Shown here one piece after another: positions 49,882 through 58,030 of a DNA stretch of 64,000 nucleotides. The position numbers and the translations under genes were made by a program. The stretch lies in the NCBI GenBank assembly GCA_034520725.1, contig JAXHNH010000011.1:558001-622000 (forward strand), written 5' to 3'. Source of the DNA: Gracilimonas sp034520725. Its GTDB lineage: Bacteria > Bacteroidota > Rhodothermia > Balneolales > Balneolaceae. The first letter of the stretch is position 1. Each line of letters begins with the position of its first letter. Under the pieces are notes generated by a model that saw nothing but the letters and a program-made list of their open reading frames with translations, searched no databases and was not told where the DNA came from.

Positions 49882-50970
49882 ATGAGGGAGTCTAGCCTCC
49901 GTTCAATATTATTGTTGGGTACGCAGAATTCAGTGGCCCTGCCATTAGTACGCTCCCTGGCTATGGCCTTGCCCCAGGCCTATATACATGCAGTATCCAA
50001 AGATGATAAGCACCCTCAGATCACAAATTTTTCGAAATATATAACTAGCCACTCATATATAAATACGGACAACAGAGAAATATTTATCGATGAGTTAATT
50101 GCAGTTATAAAAGCTAAAAACGTTGATATCTTATTACCGGTTGATGAATATTTTTCGAAGATGGTAGTCTCTTTACAGGAGCAATTAAAAACTTACACCA
50201 TTCTGCCATCTTTGCCGGACACTAATCTGTTGGAGAGGTTGATCCATAAAGATCGTTTGAGTTCATTACTTACTGAAATTGACCTTCCATCTACGGAGAT
50301 CTATGATATAAAAACCCTTGATCCCGAAGCCCTAGATCCCAATACCTTTCCTTATGTATTGAAACCCATTTTTGGCTCGTCAGGGTTGGGGATAAAGAGA
50401 GTCGATACAAAAGCCTTTCTTATTGAAGAGAAAAAGAACGAAATTGCAGATGAATACATACTCCAGGAATATATTCCGGGATACGACATTGATTGTAGTC
50501 TGCTGGCCGTTGATGGGGTAATTAAGGCCTATACTATACAACGAGGTATAGAATCTAATGGGTTCACCTTTCCAACGGCCATTTATTTTACACAAAATCA
50601 GGCCCTTTATGACCTGGTTGAGAGGTTTATTGTTGAAACCAAATACAACGGTATAGCTCATCTTGATTTTCGTTTTGATGAGCGGGACGGGCAATTTAAA
50701 CTTATTGATTTTAATGCGCGTTACTGGTTTTCACTTTTGGGTTCAACATCAGCAGGTATTAACTTTCCATTACTACACTGTCTTGCGGCAATGGGAATTC
50801 CATTTGAACGTCCGGCATTTGAAGAATGTATTTATCTGATGGGCAAAAAAGCACTGTCTTTTAATAGGAAAAAATATTGGCCTAAATCTTCTAAACAAGT
50901 ATCTATTTATTCAGATTTTTTTGCTCGTCTTAAGGATCCATTACCCGAGTTGCTTCGATTGGTAAGATAG
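49882..50970 (+). CDS. ATP-grasp family ligase of unknown substrate, inserted between menB copies
   Basis: The 362-residue protein has an N-terminal Rossmann-like lobe (SILLLGTQNSVALPLVRSLA). The ATP-grasp core follows: YVLKPIFGSSGLGIKRV (glycine-rich nucleotide loop), YILQEYIPGYDIDCSLLAV and the metal-binding end GIAHLDFRFDERDG with LIDFNARYWFS. Such enzymes join a carboxylate to an amine or thiol using ATP; relatives occur in polysaccharide and small-molecule clusters. The substrate cannot be deduced. The gene is visibly more AT-rich than the surrounding men genes, has no men role, and separates a menB remnant from the intact menB. Confidence 0.85.
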   Translation: MRESSLRSILLLGTQNSVALPLVRSLAMALPQAYIHAVSKDDKHPQITNFSKYITSHSYINTDNREIFIDELIAVIKAKNVDILLPVDEYFSKMVVSLQEQLKTYTILPSLPDTNLLERLIHKDRLSSLLTEIDLPSTEIYDIKTLDPEALDPNTFPYVLKPIFGSSGLGIKRVDTKAFLIEEKKNEIADEYILQEYIPGYDIDCSLLAVDGVIKAYTIQRGIESNGFTFPTAIYFTQNQALYDLVERFIVETKYNGIAHLDFRFDERDGQFKLIDFNARYWFSLLGSTSAGINFPLLHCLAAMGIPFERPAFEECIYLMGKKALSFNRKKYWPKSSKQVSIYSDFFARLKDPLPELLRLVR

Positions 50971-51131
50971 TTTAAATGACTTTAAACTCATCAAACCCTC
51001 TACATGTGAAGTAATAGGCTCGTAATAAATCAAGTTATTTCTAATCCTCGGATTATTGTAGTTTATCGGGAGAAAAAACCATGGCAGTTATTTACCTTCA
51101 GCTCTGCAAATATTAAAAAACACAGTATATA

Positions 51132-51968
51132 ATGAACTGGAAAACGGTCAAAGATTACGAAGACATCACTTACAAGAAATCTAACGGGGTTGCACGGGTT
51201 GCCTTTAACCGGCCTGAGATCCGCAATGCCTTCCGACCTAAAACGGTATTTGAACTTTATGAAGCACTAAATGATGCTAAAGAGGATAACGATATCGGCG
51301 TGGTTTTGATCAGCGGTGAAGGCCCATCTTCAAAAGATGGTAAATGGGCTTTTTGCTCAGGTGGTGACCAAAATGCACGATCCAAAACCGGTTATAAAGG
51401 CGACGATGGCATTGCACGCTTGAATATTTTAGAAGTACAACGACTCATCCGATTCATGCCTAAGGTCGTCATTGCTGTTGTTCCCGGATGGGCCGTAGGT
51501 GGTGGACATAGTTTACACGTAGTATGCGATCTCACCCTTGCCAGTAAGGAACACGCCATTTTCAAACAGACCGATACTGATGTAGCCAGCTTTGACGGTG
51601 GATTTGGATCCGCCCTGCTTGCCCGACAAGTTGGACAAAAACGGGCCCGTGAGATCTTTTTTCTTGGTGCTAACTACTCTGCACAGGAAGCTTTTGAGAT
51701 GGGAATGGTGAATAAAGTGGTTCCCCATGATGAGTTAGAAGATGTGGCATATGAGTGGGCGCAAGAGATCTTAACGAAAAGCCCAACTGCCACTAAAATG
51801 GCCAAATTTGCCCTAAATGCCATTGACGACGGTATGGTTGGTCAGCAGGTGTTTGCCGGAGAAGCTACACGATTAGCTTATATGACCGAAGAAGCAGAAG
51901 AAGGACGTAATGCCTTTCTCGAAAAACGGAAGCCGGATTGGGATAAATTTGATCGGTCTCCTTCGTGA
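51132..51968 (+). CDS. menB: 1,4-dihydroxy-2-naphthoyl-CoA synthase MenB
   Basis: The 278-residue crotonase-fold protein reads MNWKTVKDYEDITYKKSNGV at the start, then FCSGGDQNARSKTGYKGDDG, PGWAVGGGHSLHVVCDLTLA and KQTDTDVASFDGGFGSALLA, all MenB-specific. The C-terminus ends RKPDWDKFDRSPS, the family's usual tail. It closes the naphthoate ring from o-succinylbenzoyl-CoA. It is intact, unlike menF, menD, menA and menC. Its 5' end is duplicated as the remnant at 49547, and the ancestral coupling with menH is now on the remnant. Confidence 0.95.
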   Translation: MNWKTVKDYEDITYKKSNGVARVAFNRPEIRNAFRPKTVFELYEALNDAKEDNDIGVVLISGEGPSSKDGKWAFCSGGDQNARSKTGYKGDDGIARLNILEVQRLIRFMPKVVIAVVPGWAVGGGHSLHVVCDLTLASKEHAIFKQTDTDVASFDGGFGSALLARQVGQKRAREIFFLGANYSAQEAFEMGMVNKVVPHDELEDVAYEWAQEILTKSPTATKMAKFALNAIDDGMVGQQVFAGEATRLAYMTEEAEEGRNAFLEKRKPDWDKFDRSPS

Positions 51969-51971
51969 TTC

Positions 51972-51996
51972 TTTAATCGTTAATCGTTTATCGTTT
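51972..51996. repeat. Short AT-rich tandem-like repeat after menB
   Basis: TTTAATCGTTAATCGTTTATCG is a near-tandem series of a 7-bp unit (ATCGTTA). A related stretch (AATTAACGATAGACGATTTG) occurs at about 63268-63287. It seems to be a dispersed intergenic repeat. Confidence 0.5.
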
Positions 51997-52051
51997 AAAA
52001 GGCGTGTGGAGTAATTAATTAAAACAAACATCCTAAATCTTGCATTTTTTC

Positions 52052-52330
52052 ATGGATATTCAACATAGATCTTCCGACACAAAAGGCGAGTTCTTCATAG
52101 AAAAAGACGGTAAGCACATCGCCGAGATGACCTACTCAAAAGCCGGAGGTGATAAGATCATCATTGACCATACAGAAGTTTTTAACTCAGGTCGCGGTAA
52201 AGGCTACGGAAAGAAACTGGTTGAGCACGGTGTTCAGTTTGCAAAAGAAAATAACCTGAAGATCTTACCGCTCTGTCCTTTTGCAAAAGCTATTATCATG
52301 AAAGACGATGATCTGAAGGATGTACTCTGA
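52052..52330 (+). CDS. Small GNAT-type N-acetyltransferase (YjdJ-like)
   Basis: Starting at ATG 52052 (an upstream TTG would add four residues), the 92-residue protein reads MDIQHRSSDTKGEFFI, IAEMTYSKAGGDKIIIDHTE and the acetyl-CoA loop GRGKGYGKKLVEHGVQFA, with a terminal LPLCPFAKAIIMKDD. This matches the short YjdJ/GNAT family with a conserved Cys near the end. The substrate is unknown. It follows menB by 83 bp and is convergent with the small membrane protein. Confidence 0.85.
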   Translation: MDIQHRSSDTKGEFFIEKDGKHIAEMTYSKAGGDKIIIDHTEVFNSGRGKGYGKKLVEHGVQFAKENNLKILPLCPFAKAIIMKDDDLKDVL

Positions 52331-52345
52331 TACAGCCAATTTGCG

Positions 52346-52624
52346 TTACATACGATAAATATCTTCCATGCCAGACATCATGCTTCCAAAAACAAAGATC
52401 ATTAATAAAAAATACAAGGTCGTAAAGATTACATAAATGATAAGAGTTGCCCTTGCCCAGTTTCGCTTATTTGGATTGATATGATCACTTAACGACCATA
52501 CAATTAGCATCACAAGCCCGACCAAAGGCAGAAAGGATATAAAAACAGTTAAAACCCAGTCACCCAGACTCATTACATTTTGATCACTTTGAATCAACTC
52601 GGTTGTAGTAAAATCCTCTTCCAT
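52346..52624 (-). CDS. Small two-span membrane protein
   Basis: The 92-residue protein has an acidic N-terminus and two hydrophobic segments (SFLPLVGLVMLIVWSLS and TLIIYVIFTTLYFLLMIFVF) separated by a basic turn with NPNKRNWARA. Small proteins of this type with the NPNKxNWA turn are frequent in Bacteroidota; I know no function. It lies 40 bp downstream of the DUF2141 gene in the same direction. Confidence 0.7.
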   Translation of the reverse strand: MEEDFTTTELIQSDQNVMSLGDWVLTVFISFLPLVGLVMLIVWSLSDHINPNKRNWARATLIIYVIFTTLYFLLMIFVFGSMMSGMEDIYRM

Positions 52625-52664
52625 AATGCCCCCTTTAATTAGACTTTAGTTATGCGGAAATAAG

Positions 52665-53117
52665 TCAATCCACTTTGATCGACATTGAATACTTTGTTTC
52701 GTTGATACTGAAATGGGCATCTTTCCATGAAGCCGGGCCAAATTTCCCCCTTGCATTATTTGAAAAACCGTAGGCTTCCTTTGGTATCCCCAGGAAATTG
52801 GAATCCATTTTTCCGTTCATATTTTTGTCATGATATACGGCAATGGCATATTCTCCGTATGGCAATTTCGCCTCATCCCAAACAACGGTATCACTTTTAA
52901 CTTGCAATACTACGGCGTGCAATGGGTCCTCTTTATCACCGTAAGCTTCCTCAGAATTGAAGACCGCAATACGAACTTCCCCTTTTACCTCAGATAAGCC
53001 CTCTATCACAAGTTCAAATGAGGAAACATTACCTATAATCTCCGGATACGAGATCTCCTGAGCCATGGTATTTACCGCAAAAAATGCGAAAAAAATAAAT
53101 GAGTAAACTAATTTCAT
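52665..53117 (-). CDS. DUF2141 secreted protein
   Basis: The 150-residue protein begins with a Sec signal (cleavage near AVNTMAQEIS). Its beta-rich body matches DUF2141: VRIAVFNSEEAYGDKED, YGEYAIAVYHDKNMNGKMDSNFLG, EAYGFSNNARGKFGPASWKDA. It should be an exported small protein; the family is widespread and of unknown role. It stands between the CsaA gene upstream and the small membrane gene downstream in the same direction. Confidence 0.9.
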   Translation of the reverse strand: MKLVYSFIFFAFFAVNTMAQEISYPEIIGNVSSFELVIEGLSEVKGEVRIAVFNSEEAYGDKEDPLHAVVLQVKSDTVVWDEAKLPYGEYAIAVYHDKNMNGKMDSNFLGIPKEAYGFSNNARGKFGPASWKDAHFSINETKYSMSIKVD

Positions 53118-53178
53118 TAACTGGTTTTCTTCAAAAATTTATAACAGTTGCCAATTATACATATGAAACTAAGCACTT

Positions 53179-53517
53179 TTAAAATAGTTTCATACCATTT
53201 CTCACAGGTTTGTCCGGAACTGCCAGAACAACCTGCCCTTTCTCATTCGGAAACCCTGTTACCAGGCATTCCGACATAAACGGACCGATCTGTTTGGGAG
53301 GAAAGTTAACAACAGCTATGATCTGCTTTCCCACTAATTCTTCTTTTGTATAGATGTCTGTTATCTGGGCTGAGGATCTTTTTGTTCCAATCGATTCCCC
53401 GAAATCTATCGTTAGTTTATAAGCAGGTTTCCGTGCTTCGGGAAAGTCTTCAACTTCAGTCACGGTTCCGGTTCTAAGATCCACATTCTCAAATTCATTC
53501 CAGCTTATACTTTCCAT
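53179..53517 (-). CDS. csaA: CsaA-type tRNA-binding protein
   Basis: The 112-residue protein is a stand-alone tRNA_bind OB-fold domain: FENVDLRTGTVTEVEDFPEA, LTIDFGESIGTKRSSAQITD, GKQIIAVVNFPPKQIGPFMS and the terminal VPDKPVRNGMKLF. CsaA binds tRNA and has been described as an export-related chaperone in Bacillus. It lies just downstream of the glutamine synthetase terminator. Confidence 0.93.
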   Translation of the reverse strand: MESISWNEFENVDLRTGTVTEVEDFPEARKPAYKLTIDFGESIGTKRSSAQITDIYTKEELVGKQIIAVVNFPPKQIGPFMSECLVTGFPNEKGQVVLAVPDKPVRNGMKLF

Positions 53518-53540
53518 TTACTTTATCTCAATTAAAATTA

Positions 53541-53570
53541 AAAAACCCTGTCTCTTTTCAGAAACAGGGC
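53541..53570 (-). terminator. Terminator of the glutamine synthetase gene
   Basis: CCCTGTCTC (53546-53554) pairs with GAAACAGGG (53561-53569), one mismatch and 6-nt loop. On the minus strand a T-run (TTTTTTAATTTT) follows. Confidence 0.8.
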
Positions 53571-53603
53571 TTTAATTTAACTATTTATGAATAACCTGAC
53601 AGG

Positions 53604-55778
53604 CTATTTGATAAATAACATCTCACGATAAACCGGCAGTGGCCAGTAATCATCGGCTACATATCGTTCAAGGAAATCTATAGCATCACGTATCTCGTTC
53701 ATAACAGGAAGGATTTCTGATTCCACTTTTGCAGCGTGATCTGAGGTATCTTTATACTTCAGTTTTGCCTGTACATCCGCAAGTGTATCAAGGGCGGCTC
53801 CCAGTTTATTGAGTCCGTCGTTTACCTTTTTAAGCATGGATTTAGATCCGGAATTATCAATTCCAAGCTTTTCCCCTTGCTCCGCAGCTTTGCTGAGTTC
53901 ACCAATATATCTCACCGTAGCCGGATAGATCATAGTTTTGGCAATAGATTCTATCGTATCAACTTCGATCGTTCGTGCCGTGATATACTGCTCAGTCCAG
54001 ATCTCTTTTCGGGAGTGAACCTCCTTGTCGTTCAGAACCTTATATTTCTTAAACAACTTGATGTTTTCCTTGCTGCTCAGATATGGAAGAGCTTCCGGCG
54101 TAGTCTTCAAATTGAGCAGCCCTCGCTTTTTCGCTTCTTTTTGCCAGTCATCGGAGTAACCGTCTCCATTAAAGATCACGGGCATGCACTCTTTTAATCT
54201 GTCGGATAACACCTTAGCTAATGCTTTTTCAATGGAGCTTTTCTTGCTCGCTTTTTTCAGATCTTCAGTCATGTCCTCTATCGCTTCTGCAACAATGGTG
54301 TTCAGGACTACGATCGGGAATGAAGGTGACTGATTAGATCCCAATGCACGAAATTCAAACTTGTTACCTGTAAAGGCAAAAGGAGAAGTCCGGTTTCGGT
54401 CTCCGGCATGTTTCGGCAGATCCGGAAGCACCGGAGTACCCAGCCCAAGTAATCCCCCTTGCTTGGAGCTTTTTGCACCACCACTTACCAACTGTTCAAT
54501 GACATCAAATAGCTGCTCTCCGATAAACGAAGACATGATAGCGGGAGGTGCCTCATTTGCACCAAGTCGGTGATCATTACCGGCATATGCCACAGATACT
54601 CTAACCAGATCCTGATGACGATACAATCCAAGTAATACGGCTGTAAAGAAGAATAAGAACTTCATGTTCTCATGGGGACTTTCACCCGGTTCCAGCAGGT
54701 TATCTCCTTCACTGGTAGATAAAGACCAGTTCAGATGCTTACCGCTCCCGTTCAATCCGTCAAATGGTTTTTCATGAAGCAGACATTCCAACCCATATTT
54801 TTTGGCTGTCTTTTTGAGAACCATCATAGTCAGTTGCTGATGATCTGCCGCTACGTTTGACATCTCAAAAATTGGAGCTAACTCGTACTGACTTGGTGCC
54901 ACTTCATTATGGCGAGTCTTAACCGGAACGCCCAACTTATACAGTTCCTTTTCTGCTTCCAGCATGTACGACAACACGCGCTCAGGTATCGATCCAAAAT
55001 AATGGTCATCAAGTTCCTGACCTCTTGGAGGCTTCGCTCCGACCAAAGTTCTTCCTGAAGTTAGAATATCCGGGCGGCGATACACGAATTCCTGATCTAT
55101 CAGGAAATACTCTTGTTCGCACCCAACGGTCGAAACAGCCCGCTTTGTTTCAACACCAAACAATTCTAATGCACTTTTGGTCACTTTATCGAGTGCATCA
55201 TTCGAACGCAAAAGCGGAGTTTTATGATCCAAGGCTTCACCTTTCCAGGAAGCAAAAGCCGTTGGAATACAAAGATACGTGCCATTCTGATTTTCGATAA
55301 TGAAAGCCGGAGAGGTCGGGTCCCATGCAGTATAGCCACGCGCTTCAAAAGTTGGGCGAAGACCGCCACTTGGAAAACTGGACGCATCCGGTTCACCCTG
55401 TATCAGTTCCTTTCCTGAAAATACAGCCATGGCACCACCACCCTGATTCGGGGTAATAAAACTGTCGTGTTTTTCGGCAGTGGAGCCGGTCAGCGGTTGG
55501 AACCAGTGGGTGTAGTGAGTGGCTCCTTTTTCGGTTGCCCAGTCCTTCATGGCTAACGCCACGGCATCGGCCACATCAATATTCAAAGGTTCACTCTCGT
55601 CTATGGTCTTTTGGAGATCTTTCCATGCAGCTTTGGGGAGTCTTTCCTCGAGTTTTTCTAAGGTAAGTGTGTTCTTACCGAAGATCTCCGGAATATCCAT
55701 GGATGTACTTCTCAACTCACCCGGTTTAAAGTTTCTTGCAGCAGCTAAGTTATCGTATCGTTGTATAGCCTTGGTCAT
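53604..55778 (-). CDS. glnN: Glutamine synthetase type III (GlnN)
   Basis: The 724-residue protein is a class III glutamine synthetase: THYTHWFQPLTG, STVGCEQEYFLIDQEF, RHNEVAPSQYELAPIFE and GKHLNWSL are the Bacteroidota-typical active-site blocks. The length is that of GlnN, far longer than GSI or GSII. It makes glutamine from ammonia, glutamate and ATP. A palindromic site (55801-55823) just upstream of the start could be an operator. It is divergent from menA and splits the two men blocks. Confidence 0.96.
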   Translation of the reverse strand: MTKAIQRYDNLAAARNFKPGELRSTSMDIPEIFGKNTLTLEKLEERLPKAAWKDLQKTIDESEPLNIDVADAVALAMKDWATEKGATHYTHWFQPLTGSTAEKHDSFITPNQGGGAMAVFSGKELIQGEPDASSFPSGGLRPTFEARGYTAWDPTSPAFIIENQNGTYLCIPTAFASWKGEALDHKTPLLRSNDALDKVTKSALELFGVETKRAVSTVGCEQEYFLIDQEFVYRRPDILTSGRTLVGAKPPRGQELDDHYFGSIPERVLSYMLEAEKELYKLGVPVKTRHNEVAPSQYELAPIFEMSNVAADHQQLTMMVLKKTAKKYGLECLLHEKPFDGLNGSGKHLNWSLSTSEGDNLLEPGESPHENMKFLFFFTAVLLGLYRHQDLVRVSVAYAGNDHRLGANEAPPAIMSSFIGEQLFDVIEQLVSGGAKSSKQGGLLGLGTPVLPDLPKHAGDRNRTSPFAFTGNKFEFRALGSNQSPSFPIVVLNTIVAEAIEDMTEDLKKASKKSSIEKALAKVLSDRLKECMPVIFNGDGYSDDWQKEAKKRGLLNLKTTPEALPYLSSKENIKLFKKYKVLNDKEVHSRKEIWTEQYITARTIEVDTIESIAKTMIYPATVRYIGELSKAAEQGEKLGIDNSGSKSMLKKVNDGLNKLGAALDTLADVQAKLKYKDTSDHAAKVESEILPVMNEIRDAIDFLERYVADDYWPLPVYREMLFIK

Positions 55779-55800
55779 ATGATTCTTTAAAAAAGTTTAG

Positions 55801-55823
55801 TTGGTTGTTTAAATGACAACCAA
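55801..55823. promoter_or_regulatory. Palindrome upstream of glnN
   Basis: TTGGTTGT (55801-55808) and ACAACCAA (55816-55823) form a perfect 8-bp inverted repeat with a 7-bp spacer, 22 bp upstream of the glnN start, in the divergent glnN/menA region. A transcription-factor operator or 5' leader hairpin. Confidence 0.5.
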
Positions 55824-55988
55824 ATATAAAGCTATATTTCTCTTTTACTCAACTTTTTTAATTAATTTTTTATCAACAAATAACTAATACAGGTTATTTA
55901 AAAACTATGGTTAATTTTATTAAGAAAATTGCGAGTTCAAATCGCTTTCAGCCTAATTTATTTTTCCGCTTTAGTGTATCTCTTCACT

Positions 55989-56019
55989 TTTTAAGCCACC
56001 TGTAAAATCTGTATCTTTT
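55989..56019 (+). promoter_or_regulatory. Weak candidate promoter for menA-menC-menE
   Basis: TTTT (55989-55992), 19-bp spacer, TATCTTTT (56012-56019): spacing fits the Bacteroidota consensus, sequence partly. 40 bp before the TTG start. Confidence 0.35.
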
Positions 56020-56059
56020 TTACTCACATTATCCACACCCAATCCTGAAATTTTTCCAA

Positions 56060-56948
56060 TTGAATTTATCAAAATTGAGTCTCTGGATCGAAGCAGCCCG
56101 GCCTCAAACTCTCCCGGCTGCCGTTGTTCCGGTTATTGTTGGCGCATCACTGGCTTACAATGCCGAACTTATCAACTGGGGTAACTCAACCGTGGCTTTG
56201 GTCTGTGCCCTGCTTATTCAGATCGGCACCAACTTTGCCAACGATTATTTCGATTTCATAAAAGGCTCAGACACTGATGAACGGATCGGATTTCAGAAGA
56301 GCCACTGCTTCAGGACTCATTACCCCGAAACAAATGAAGCAGGCCACTATCCTTACCATGGGTTTGGCTTTTATTATGGGACTTTATCTTGTTTGGACAG
56401 CCGGTTGGATCGTTCTGGTTATCGGCATCCTTTCACTCATCTTTGGGGTACTCTATACAGGCGGTCCTTTTCCTTTAGGGTACAATGGACTAGGTGATGT
56501 ATTTGTATTCATCTTTTTTGGCTTTGTAGCCGTTATGACCACGTATTACGTAAATGCTTTGGAGTGGTCCGAAGCATCGTTCTGGGCATCTATAGCTGTG
56601 GGAGCCCTATGCGTGAATATCCTGGTGGTTAATAATCTTAGGGATGTTGAACAGGATAAGAAATCCGGAAAGAGAACCCTGGGAGTTTTGCTGGGTGATA
56701 CTGCTCTTAAAATCGAATATGTTTTAATGGCTGCGCTAGCATACGCAATTCCTCCTCATTTCTATTTCGTTTTAGGGTATGATCTATGGGTCTTTTTACC
56801 GTTTGTTGTGGCTCCACTACTCATTTTTTACTGTTATCGCATATGGTCAGAAGTTGACAAAAGTAATCTGAACGGGATGCTTGAAAAAACCGCTAAATTT
56901 ATGATATTATATGGATTTCTGTTTTCGTTAGGAATACTCATGAACTAA
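56060..56948 (+). CDS. menA: 1,4-dihydroxy-2-naphthoate prenyltransferase MenA, one frame change
   Basis: Starts at TTG 56060 (NLSKLSLWIEAARPQTLPAA). The first DxxxD-type site is NDYFDFIKGSDTDERIG; after it the frame changes (near 56293), and the continuing RRATASGLITPKQMKQA is in the other frame, one extra base. The second aspartate site, NNLRDVEQDKKSGKRTLG, and about eight membrane spans follow to 56948. It attaches the polyprenyl chain in the inner membrane. Its stop overlaps the menC start (TAATG). Confidence 0.9.
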
Positions 56949-58024
56949 TGCTTAAATACTACAAATATCATCTGCCGTTCTCGTCCCCGTTACAGGTTTC
57001 AGGGAAAAAATTCTTTCATCGGGATGGGGTGATATTGACCTACGAAGATCCGGAATCAGGTCAAACAGCCTACGGCGAAATAGCACCACTTCCCGGATTT
57101 TCTAGTGAAGAGATCCATGAAGTTATTGAAGTCCTGAGGTCTAATCGTGGATACATCAGCTCTTCCATTAAAGAGAACAATGGCGCTGAAGCTTTGAAAG
57201 TACTGGATCGAATTCACCGTTTTCCCTCCCTGAGCTTTGGCCTCGATACCCTGCTTCACGATCTTGCTGCCAAACGGGAAGGTAAGATCGCTGGCCGAAT
57301 ACCTCTTTAAAGATTTCAATTCAAAAATACCTTGTAATGCCACCATTGGCATTCAGGAAGTCAAAACAGCTCTTAAAAAAGCTGATCAATTTATTGAAGA
57401 AGGATATACCACTCTTAAGATCAAAGTTGGGTATCAGATCACCCGCGAATATCAGCATCGTTAAAGCAGCTCCGTGAAAAATATCCGGAGCTGAAGATCC
57501 GGCTCGATGCCAATCAAGCCTGGCTGCCGGATGAAGCGATCAAGCATCTCAGGTCACTGGAAAAATTTGACATCGAATATTGTGAGCAGCCGGTTTTAAA
57601 GTATGATATCTATGGATTGAAACGGGTTACCGACGCAGTGAATATTCCCATTGCAGCCGATGAATCTTTTCGGAACAAAAGGTCAGCCAGGGAACTATCA
57701 TTTGTGAAAGCCATTGATATGGTGATCATTAAACCAACGCTGATGGGGACTTATCAGGATATTTTCGTAACAAAAGAGATCGTCGACACTCATGTAATTG
57801 AGGCTGTTCTGACCACAGCGCTTGAAACCGCTATAGGTCGTTCAGCTATTGCAGCCCTTTCAGCAGGCTTAGGTAATCCTAAATATGCTCAAGGCTTGGC
57901 AACCGGTTCATTCCTTAAAAAGGATCTGTCTTCAGATAGTTGGCTAAACTCACCAATCGTTGAGATCCCCGAAGCGCCAGGATTAGGTATTAATGTTGAT
58001 CTAGAAGGACTCGAAAAGCTCTAA
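56948..58024 (+). CDS. menC: o-Succinylbenzoate synthase MenC, two frame changes
   Basis: The ATG at 56948 opens LKYYKYHLPFSSPLQVSGKK, and AYGEIAPLPGFS and FGLDTLLHDLAAKR follow. The frame then changes near 57290 (continuing SLAEYLFKDF and IPCNATIGIQEV) and again near 57440. After that come the enolase-superfamily metal ligands in the original frame: LDANQAW, YCEQPVLK and IAADESF, with the catalytic Lys in MVIIKPTLMG. It makes o-succinylbenzoate by dehydration. Total about 358 residues, family-typical. MenE follows after 6 bp. Confidence 0.88.
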
Positions 58025-58030
58025 AGGTAT

